From contig JAEWMT010000139.1 of NCBI GenBank assembly GCA_023393095.1, forward strand, positions 1 through 12,008: DNA of 12,008 bases, read 5' to 3'. A program made the position numbers and the translations under genes. Source of the DNA: Bacillota bacterium. Lineage in GTDB: Bacteria > Bacillota > Clostridia > Lachnospirales > Lachnospiraceae. The notes beneath the pieces are model-generated. The model was not told the origin of the DNA. It searched no databases and saw nothing but the letters and a program-made list of their open reading frames with translations. Positions 6,043 to 12,008 of this stretch are shown here, piece by piece; the first letter of the stretch is position 1; each line of letters starts with the position of its first letter.

Positions 6043-7219
6043 AAATCTGTACCCCCCTATACCTTGCTATGGCTGCTACGTCCTTATCCCCTCTACCGGA
6101 GAGATTAATAACCATTATCTTATCTTTTCCCATGGTTGGCGCAAGCTTTCTGGCATGTGCCACTGCATGTGCACTTTCAATCGCCGGAATTATGCCCTCC
6201 ATTCGGGATAAGTATTCAAAGGCATCCACTGCCTCTTGATCCGTAATCGCAACGTATTCTGCTCTTTTCGTATCATGCAGGTACGCGTGTTCCGGACCGA
6301 TTCCTGGATAATCAAGTCCGGCTGAGATAGAATAAACCGGTGCAATCTGCCCATATTCATCCTGACAGAAATAGGACTTCATTCCATGGAAAATTCCCAT
6401 GCTTCCTGTAGCGATGGTTGCAGCAGTTTGTTTTGTTTCCACTCCATGACCGGCAGCTTCACACCCGATCAGACGAACACTCGTATCGCCGATAAAATCA
6501 TAGAATAATCCCATCGCATTACTTCCACCACCGACACAGGCAAGAACCGCATCCGGTAATCTTCCTTCTTTGTCAAGCATCTGCTTCTTCACTTCTTTAC
6601 CGATAATACTCTGGAAATCACGGACAATCATCGGAAATGGATGAGGACCCATGACGGAACCAAGAACATAATGAGTATCCTCAATCCTTTTGGTCCATTC
6701 ACGCATTGTCTCATTTACTGCATCTTTTAACGTCTGGGTTCCGGAGGTAACTGCATGAACCTTGGCACCCAAAAGTTCCATTCGAAATACATTCAGTGCC
6801 TGGCGGTCTGTATCCTCCTTACCCATGAAAATCTCACATTCCATTCCCATAAGCGCTGCTGCGGTAGCAGTTGCTACACCATGCTGTCCAGCTCCGGTTT
6901 CAGCAATTACTCTTGTTTTCCCCATTTTCTTTGCCAACAGTACCTGTCCAAGTACATTGTTAATCTTATGGGAACCGGTATGGTTAAGATCCTCTCTCTT
7001 TAGATATATCTTTGCTCCGCCAAGATCCCTAGTCATCTTCTCGGCATAATATAAAAGGGATGGTCTACCCGTATAATTTTCAAATAATTCATTAAGTTCC
7101 TTGTTAAAATTCTCATCATTTTTATAGTGATTATATGCCTCTTCTAATTCTATCACGGCCTTCATTAAGGTTTCGGGTATATACTGTCCTCCATGTACGC
7201 CATATCTTCCTTTTGACAT
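6035..7219 (-). CDS. trpB: Tryptophan synthase beta subunit
   Basis: 394 aa PLP enzyme that condenses indole with serine to give tryptophan. It is the standard TrpB1 form that pairs with TrpA. It begins GRYGVHGGQYIPETL, and the PLP Schiff-base lysine is K85 in LNHTGSHKINN. The catalytic glutamate is E107 in AETGAGQHG, and the phosphate-binding loop is GGGSNAMG (230-237). A conserved SGRGDKD lies near the C-terminus. The start ATG overlaps the trpF stop by one base (TAATG), preceded by AAGGAG. The end overlaps trpA by 8 nt, which suits equal synthesis of the two subunits. No anomaly is seen. Confidence 0.98.
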   Translation of the reverse strand: MSKGRYGVHGGQYIPETLMKAVIELEEAYNHYKNDENFNKELNELFENYTGRPSLLYYAEKMTRDLGGAKIYLKREDLNHTGSHKINNVLGQVLLAKKMGKTRVIAETGAGQHGVATATAAALMGMECEIFMGKEDTDRQALNVFRMELLGAKVHAVTSGTQTLKDAVNETMREWTKRIEDTHYVLGSVMGPHPFPMIVRDFQSIIGKEVKKQMLDKEGRLPDAVLACVGGGSNAMGLFYDFIGDTSVRLIGCEAAGHGVETKQTAATIATGSMGIFHGMKSYFCQDEYGQIAPVYSISAGLDYPGIGPEHAYLHDTKRAEYVAITDQEAVDAFEYLSRMEGIIPAIESAHAVAHARKLAPTMGKDKIMVINLSGRGDKDVAAIARYRGVQIYE

Positions 7220-7833
7220 TATTTCACACTCCTTACTTTTGTAATGATATCTATTATCTTGTTCCTGTCTTTTAATCCATCGGTTTCTACCCCACTGCTT
7301 ACGTCAACTGCAAATGGGTTAACCTGTTCAATCGCCTGTAAGACATTGTCCGAATTAATTCCTCCTGCCAGGAAGTAAGATCTGCCAACCTCTCTAATCA
7401 TTGTCCAGTCAAAGGTATCACCGCAACCGCCATATTGACTTTCCTTATAGGCATCCAGAAGAAAGAACTCACTGCTTATTGTCTTTGCTGCCTCAATATC
7501 TTCCTTACCTCTTACCCTAACTGCCTTGATGATTGGATTGAGTATCTGCTTTTTAAGCTTCTTGCAGTAATTCTCATCTTCATCCCCATGCAGCTGAACG
7601 GTGTCTATAATGTTCTCCTTGCAAAGTCTAACAATTTTATCTATCTCTTCATTTACAAATACACCAACAACTTTTATTTCTGGATTTAGTTTTGCTTTTA
7701 AATCTTTTGCCTGTTTTTCGCTTACCTGTCTCTTGCTTTTTGCAAATACAAACCCAATATAGTCAGGTAGGGCTTCGTTTACAAATGCAATGTCCTCTGG
7801 CCTTGATAAACCACAGATTTTTATTTTTGTCAT
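7219..7833 (-). CDS. trpF: Phosphoribosylanthranilate isomerase
   Basis: 204 aa TIM barrel converting N-(5-phosphoribosyl)anthranilate to the carboxyphenylamino-deoxyribulose phosphate. The catalytic cysteine is C7 in KICGL and the catalytic aspartate D127 in FLLDA. QLHGDE (80-85), LAGGI and the phosphate-site VDVSSGVE (near residue 180) are all present. The loop usually read as GGTGKTFDW is GGCGDTFDW here. The start is placed at ATG 7833 because GGAG precedes it by 6 nt and the protein then begins MTKIKICGL, as in the family. An ATG four codons earlier (7845) has no ribosome binding site. It lies 74 nt after trpC and overlaps trpB by one base. Confidence 0.95.
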   Translation of the reverse strand: MTKIKICGLSRPEDIAFVNEALPDYIGFVFAKSKRQVSEKQAKDLKAKLNPEIKVVGVFVNEEIDKIVRLCKENIIDTVQLHGDEDENYCKKLKKQILNPIIKAVRVRGKEDIEAAKTISSEFFLLDAYKESQYGGCGDTFDWTMIREVGRSYFLAGGINSDNVLQAIEQVNPFAVDVSSGVETDGLKDRNKIIDIITKVRSVK

Positions 7834-7907
7834 ATAAAACTCCATTCTAACTATAAACTGCTAATTTGGGCGTCAGCACAAATTAATTTAGAACTCTTTT
7901 TCTCGAA

Positions 7908-8765
7908 TTATACCCTCAGTTGATCAAGCTGATCTTTCTTATTGGGGCTTCGCATTAGGGTTTCTCCGATTAATACCGCATTCACACCGGCATTTTTCAA
8001 CACCCTCATATCTTGTGGAGTTTTAATGCCGCTTTCCGCTACAAATATAGTGTCTTTTGATACCTTAGCTCGAAGTCTAACACTGTTATTCAAGTCTACT
8101 TCAAAGGTCTGTAGATTTCGATTATTAACTCCAATTACCCTGGCTCCTGCCTCTTTTGCTGATATTATCTCTTCCTCGGTATGTGCTTCCACTAAGGCTG
8201 ATAAACCCAGTTCATTACAAAGTCTTAGATATTTTTTTATTGTCTCTGTATCCAGTAATGCACAGATAAGAAGTACTGCATCTGCACCGATTAATTTAGC
8301 TTCATAGATCTGATACTCATCCACGGTGAAATCCTTACGCAGAACAGGAATCGGAACTGCGTTACTAATTTCAGTAAGATATTGATTAGAGCCCTTAAAA
8401 AACTCCGGCTCCGTCAGCACGGATATGGCATCTGCTCCTGCAGCCACATATTCCTTCGCTATCTCAAGATAAGGAAAGTTTTCTGCAATGATCCCCTTTG
8501 AAGGGGATGCCTTTTTCACCTCACAAATGAATGCAATATGATCAGTTGTATTCTGTATATCGGATCTATGTCCTTCACAGGTTTTTGAATCGGCTAAATT
8601 TATCTTCTTTATCAAAGCCTTTTCAAAAGCAAATGCATTCCGGTTATGAAAGCTTTTGACTCCGGCACCATCATAAATCATAGCCTTTAACTGTTCCAGG
8701 GAAAGCTCTTTCTTAGCTTTCGATACTCTAATTCTGGTAGCTTCTGCAATTGTATTAAGTATCAT
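7908..8765 (-). CDS. trpC: Indole-3-glycerol phosphate synthase, with an N-terminal-side insertion
   Basis: 285 aa TIM barrel that decarboxylates and cyclises the TrpF product to indole-3-glycerol phosphate. Catalytic residues are visible in ICEVKKASPSKG (E82, K84), VLRKDF (K144), ALVEAH (catalytic Glu), GVNNRNL (Asn) and AESGI (Ser). The protein is longer than the usual 255-265 aa. The extra material lies at about residues 53-76, between the FEKAL helix and the first barrel strand, and is hydrophilic with one Cys. The start ATG has AAAGGA 6 nt upstream, 41 nt after the trpD stop. It is a stand-alone enzyme, not fused to TrpF as in enteric bacteria. Confidence 0.96.
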   Translation of the reverse strand: MILNTIAEATRIRVSKAKKELSLEQLKAMIYDGAGVKSFHNRNAFAFEKALIKKINLADSKTCEGHRSDIQNTTDHIAFICEVKKASPSKGIIAENFPYLEIAKEYVAAGADAISVLTEPEFFKGSNQYLTEISNAVPIPVLRKDFTVDEYQIYEAKLIGADAVLLICALLDTETIKKYLRLCNELGLSALVEAHTEEEIISAKEAGARVIGVNNRNLQTFEVDLNNSVRLRAKVSKDTIFVAESGIKTPQDMRVLKNAGVNAVLIGETLMRSPNKKDQLDQLRV

Positions 8766-8789
8766 TTCATATCCTTTCCTGAGTATGAT

Positions 8790-8814
8790 TTATTCATCTT
8801 ATTCATTTATTCAT
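8790..8814 (-). repeat. Three ATGAATAA copies at the trpD/trpC junction
   Basis: Read on the minus strand, ATGAATAA occurs three times, at 8814-8807, 8806-8799 and 8797-8790, with one extra base between the second and third. The first copy contains the trpD stop codon. This looks like slippage-generated short tandem repetition in the intergenic gap; each unit also forms a start-Asn-stop-like string. No function is inferred. Confidence 0.5.
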
Positions 8815-9814
8815 TGGATAACTGAATAAACTGATTCAGCTTCTCCATTGCTTTACCGCTGTCAATCATTTCAGCAGCAAGCTTAACACATTCACGTAAA
8901 GTAATATTATTATAAGCCATATAAAGGCATATAGCAGAATTTAATAGTACAATATCTCTCTTTGGACTTTTTTCACCGCTTAATATTCTTCTTGCAATAT
9001 CTGCATTCATTGCGGGATCACCGCCTACCAAATCCTCAGGTTTGCAATACTCAAAACCAAACTGATGAGGATCTAAGAAGAAGCTGTTAACTTTACCATC
9101 ATTTACTTCACATACCGTTGTTTTTGAACATAAGGATACTTCATCCAGTCCATCATGTCCATGTACCACCATTGCTCTCTTCACTCCAAGATTCGCAAGT
9201 ACTTTAGCCATCGGCTCTACCAGATTTTCATCATAGACACCAAGTAACTGCAGATTTGCATTCGCTGGATTAGATAACGGTCCAAGAATGTTGAATATAC
9301 TTCTTATGCCAAGCTCTCTTCTTACCGGAGCTGCATATTTCATGGACGAATGATAAACCGGGGCGAATAAGAAGCAAATTCCAATTTCTTTTAATAGCTT
9401 CTCACTCTTCTCTACCGGAAGATCAATCTTAACTCCAAGGGCTTCAAGCACGTCTGCACTTCCACATTTACTGGATACACTTCGGTTACCGTGCTTCGCT
9501 ACCGGAATACCCGCTGCACTAATAACAAGAGATGAAATCGTGGAAATATTAAAGGTAAAAGCTTCATCACCACCGGTACCAACAATATCAAGTACATCTC
9601 CTTCGTAATAAAGCTTTAAGCCGATATTTCTCATACTCATGGCACAAGCAGTTATTTCATCAATTGTTTCTCCCTTCATACGAATTGCTGTAATAAAAGA
9701 TGCAATCTGAGCATTTGTGGCATTGCCGCTCATAATTTCATCCATAACTTCCTTCGTCATTTCCAAAGATAAGTCTTCTTTATTCAATACGTTACGAATT
9801 GCCTGCTGTATCAT
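8807..9814 (-). CDS. trpD: Anthranilate phosphoribosyltransferase
   Basis: 335 aa, the canonical enzyme of step two: anthranilate plus PRPP gives phosphoribosyl-anthranilate and pyrophosphate. All expected motifs are present: PRPP loop GTGGDEAFTFNIST (residues 79-92), KHGNRSVSSKCGSADVLEALG (107-127) with H108 and N110, the anthranilate-binding arginine in APVRRELGIR (R165), LGPLSNPAN, and the metal pair D224-E225 in GLDEVS. GGAGG lies 6 nt before ATG. It stands alone, not fused to the glutaminase. It follows trpG by 63 nt, a gap holding a weak AT-rich hairpin, and precedes trpC by 41 nt. A second, diverged copy closes the same operon. Confidence 0.97.
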   Translation of the reverse strand: MIQQAIRNVLNKEDLSLEMTKEVMDEIMSGNATNAQIASFITAIRMKGETIDEITACAMSMRNIGLKLYYEGDVLDIVGTGGDEAFTFNISTISSLVISAAGIPVAKHGNRSVSSKCGSADVLEALGVKIDLPVEKSEKLLKEIGICFLFAPVYHSSMKYAAPVRRELGIRSIFNILGPLSNPANANLQLLGVYDENLVEPMAKVLANLGVKRAMVVHGHDGLDEVSLCSKTTVCEVNDGKVNSFFLDPHQFGFEYCKPEDLVGGDPAMNADIARRILSGEKSPKRDIVLLNSAICLYMAYNNITLRECVKLAAEMIDSGKAMEKLNQFIQLSNE

Positions 9815-9877
9815 AAATATCCTCCATTCTGCCGGTTAACGGCTAAATAATAATCGAAAATAGAATTGCATTTTATT

Positions 9878-10453
9878 CTATAGAATTCTGATCTTTAAGA
9901 AATTACTCATAATCGTCTCACCCATTGGTGTCAGGATTGATTCCGGATGAAATTGAAGTCCGTAGATTTCATATTTTCTGTGCTGTACCGCCATAATCTC
10001 ACCATCATCATCTTCTGCTATCACTAACAGTTCATCTGGAAGCGTTTCCTTTTGTGCAATTAAGGAATGGTATCTGGCTGCTTTAATCATCGGAGGTAAT
10101 CCGTGAAAGATTGTACTTCCGTTTGCGATATGAATATCACTTTGTTTTCCATGCATCAGACGTTTTGCCAAAGTTATCGTTGCTCCGAAAACTTCACAGA
10201 TACCTTGATGTCCCAGGCATACGCCAAGAATCGGTACTTCTCCTTTCATCTCTCTTACGACCTGTTCACATACACCGGCATTCTTTGGATAACCAGGTCC
10301 CGGAGATAGAATAATATGGGTTGGCTTTAATGCTCTGATTTCTTCTACCGTCAGTTCATCATTTCGAATGACTTTAATATCCGGATTTAACTTTCCAGCA
10401 AGCTGCACTAGGTTATAGGAAAAGCTGTCGTAATTATCAATTAATAATACCAT
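9878..10453 (-). CDS. trpG: Anthranilate synthase glutaminase subunit
   Basis: 191 aa class I glutamine amidotransferase that supplies ammonia to TrpE. The catalytic triad is visible: C79 in GVCLGHQ, and H169 and E171 in LQFHPESI. The oxyanion region SPGPGYP (50-56) and the N-terminal IDNYDSFSYNL are typical. In related bacteria this subunit may also serve as PabA for aminodeoxychorismate synthase; nothing here shows whether it does. The start ATG overlaps the trpE stop by one base (TAATG), with GAGGTG 8 nt upstream inside trpE, so the two anthranilate synthase subunits are translationally coupled. Confidence 0.97.
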   Translation of the reverse strand: MVLLIDNYDSFSYNLVQLAGKLNPDIKVIRNDELTVEEIRALKPTHIILSPGPGYPKNAGVCEQVVREMKGEVPILGVCLGHQGICEVFGATITLAKRLMHGKQSDIHIANGSTIFHGLPPMIKAARYHSLIAQKETLPDELLVIAEDDDGEIMAVQHRKYEIYGLQFHPESILTPMGETIMSNFLKIRIL

Positions 10454-11910
10454 TATTCATTCACCTCACTTGCCTTCATGATAGCTTCAATCACTGCTCT
10501 TGCTTTGTTTCCCGATTCTTCATATTCCTTTTGTGGTATACTGTCAGCAACAATTCCACCACCAGCTTGGATATATACTTTGTCGTTTTTCTTAACTGCC
10601 ATTCGAATGGCGATACAAGTATCCATATTACCGGTAAAATCGATATATCCAATTGCTCCGCCATAGATTCCACGCGGAGACTTCTCCTGCTCCTCGATAA
10701 TCTCACAAGCTCTAATCTTTGGAGCTCCAGATAAGGTTCCTGCCGGAAGAATTGCTTCGATAGCATCCAGTGCATCTTTATCCTTACGGATATCCCCTTC
10801 TACTTCAGAGGTAATGTGCATAATTCTTGAATATCTTTGGATTCTCATATAATCCGTTACCCGTACGCCTGCATATTCCGATATTTTTCCGACGTCATTT
10901 CTAGCCAGATCTACCAGCATATTATGCTCGGATAGCTCCTTCTCATCTGACAATAATTCTTTCTCCAATGCGTCGTCCTCATCTTTATCCTTTCCTCTGG
11001 GTCGTGAACCTGCAATCGGGAAGGTAGTTAATTTCCCGTCTTTAAGCCTTACTAAAGTTTCCGGAGAAGTACTGATTAGCTGTACATCATCATTTTGCAT
11101 AAATACCATGTAAGGAGAAGGATTCGTTGTTCTAAGAACCCGGTAGGCATTTAAGAGATTATCTTTATATTCGGTGGTAAATCTTCTTGATATTACTGCT
11201 TGGAAGATATCCCCATTCACGATATATTCCTTTGTTTTTTCAACCATTTTACAGTACTCTTCCTTCGTTACATTGCAGGTGAATTCAGGCTTATTAACAC
11301 TGTACTGCTTTGTAAAGGGAACTACCTCGGTGATAAAACGTGACAGATTTTCGATATCGGATACTGCCTTACCATAATTTTCGAGCACTTTATCAGTTCT
11401 CATATTAACAACAATGCTAATTTTCTGTTTCAAATGATCGTAAGCAATTACCTTATCAAATAACATTAAATCGAAATCGTTGAAATCACTGCTTTGTAAT
11501 TTTAGAATTGGCTCTGCGTAACCAATCATTTCATAAGAGAAATATCCAACCAATCCGCCGGTAAATGGCGGCATTCCCTGAAGCTTTGGTGCTTTATACT
11601 GTTTCAGTAGATCTCTTAATACATCAAAGGGTTTATCGGTATGTATTACCTGTTTCTCTTCGCCTTCCATGGTAACTGTACTATTCTTACAGGTGATATG
11701 AATAATCGGATTAAATCCAAGGAAGGAATATCTCGCCCATTTTTCACCGCCTTCGATACTTTCCAGCAGATAATATCTACTACTGATCTCCGATATTTTA
11801 CGTAACAGTGTAATTGGTGTAATAATATCAGCATAGATTTCCTTGCAAATCGGAATGATGCTATACTCTTTAGCCAGAGCTTCAATCTCATTACTAATTG
11901 GTGTAATCAT
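10453..11910 (-). CDS. trpE: Anthranilate synthase component I
   Basis: 485 aa from the chosen ATG. It converts chorismate and ammonia to anthranilate and is the feedback-regulated entry enzyme. The N-terminal domain carries LLES (residues 48-51), and NPSPYMVFM is at 263-271; both belong to the tryptophan-binding inhibition site in known enzymes, so feedback inhibition is likely retained. The chorismate-binding domain has GSRPRGKD (301-308), the histidine H329 in EHNMLVDLARND, GTLSGAPKIRA and GGGIVADS (450-457). The family usually starts near this ATG; GGTGG lies 4 nt ahead of it, a short spacing. A GTG at 11931 in frame would add seven residues and has only a distant AAAGGA. It is the first gene of the operon and overlaps trpG by one base. 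Confidence 0.96.
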   Translation of the reverse strand: MITPISNEIEALAKEYSIIPICKEIYADIITPITLLRKISEISSRYYLLESIEGGEKWARYSFLGFNPIIHITCKNSTVTMEGEEKQVIHTDKPFDVLRDLLKQYKAPKLQGMPPFTGGLVGYFSYEMIGYAEPILKLQSSDFNDFDLMLFDKVIAYDHLKQKISIVVNMRTDKVLENYGKAVSDIENLSRFITEVVPFTKQYSVNKPEFTCNVTKEEYCKMVEKTKEYIVNGDIFQAVISRRFTTEYKDNLLNAYRVLRTTNPSPYMVFMQNDDVQLISTSPETLVRLKDGKLTTFPIAGSRPRGKDKDEDDALEKELLSDEKELSEHNMLVDLARNDVGKISEYAGVRVTDYMRIQRYSRIMHITSEVEGDIRKDKDALDAIEAILPAGTLSGAPKIRACEIIEEQEKSPRGIYGGAIGYIDFTGNMDTCIAIRMAVKKNDKVYIQAGGGIVADSIPQKEYEESGNKARAVIEAIMKASEVNE

Positions 11911-12008
11911 ATGGCCACCATTATTTTTCACTGATGGATGAAAAATTCCTTTCTTTTAATTTATTTGTGTTTTTCAGTTTGTTATGTATTTTAAGTAAGA
12001 ACAAAGAA
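11911..12008 (-). promoter_or_regulatory. Partial leader upstream of trpE
   Basis: Only 98 nt ahead of the trpE ATG are in the window. They are AT-rich, with an AAAGGAA at about 11947-11953 and no clear -35/-10 pair, no terminator hairpin, no T-box core and no run of Trp codons. The promoter and any tryptophan-responsive leader must lie further right, outside the window, or be absent. Confidence 0.3.

Noticed and set aside
9831..9880. Attenuator in the trpG-trpD gap
   Set aside because: Only a 4-bp GC stem (9831-9843) and a 6-bp AT stem (9861-9880) can form; both are too weak to call.

Overview
The window looks like a stretch of low-GC Gram-positive chromosome, most likely a clostridium of the Lachnospiraceae type. 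This is an inference from AT-rich DNA, strong AGGAGG-type ribosome binding sites, a lipoprotein-anchored ABC solute receptor and a full-length trpEGDCFBA gene order. No species-specific marker was identified. Genes cover almost all of the window from about 360 onward; I see no mobile element, CRISPR array, rRNA or tRNA.

Layout. (1) 1-359 is non-coding. It holds a 10-bp direct repeat, two adjacent inverted repeats and a good sigma-A promoter (264-291). (2) 360-3230, plus strand: a three-gene ABC importer of the TrpXYZ / ABC_sub_bind type (lipoprotein receptor, permease, ATPase). A stem-loop separates receptor from permease, and a long stem-loop terminator follows. (3) 3443-4242, plus strand: two overlapping crcB/fluC genes, probably the two halves of a heterodimeric fluoride channel. 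(4) 4237-11910, minus strand: a complete tryptophan operon read from right to left, trpE-trpG-trpD-trpC-trpF-trpB-trpA, followed by a second TrpD-family gene directly abutting trpA. Most junctions are overlaps or abutments (trpE/trpG 1 nt, trpF/trpB 1 nt, trpB/trpA 8 nt, trpA/second trpD 0 nt), so the genes are very likely co-transcribed and translationally coupled. The operon promoter and any leader control element lie beyond the right edge; only about 98 nt upstream of trpE are visible.

How it fits together. TrpE/TrpG make anthranilate from chorismate and glutamine, TrpD attaches phosphoribose, TrpF isomerises, TrpC closes the indole ring, and TrpA/TrpB finish tryptophan. The importer at the left probably brings in tryptophan or another aromatic amino acid, so uptake and synthesis are neighbours, though on opposite strands and with a fluoride exporter between them.

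The most unusual element is the terminal TrpD paralog (4237-5274). It is full length and keeps the fold signatures and the Mg-binding Asp-Glu pair, but has replaced residues that in true TrpD bind anthranilate and part of PRPP. Next in interest are the paired inverted repeats in front of the importer promoter, the 6-bp tail-to-tail overlap of crcB2 with the trp operon, and an insertion of about 20 residues in TrpC.
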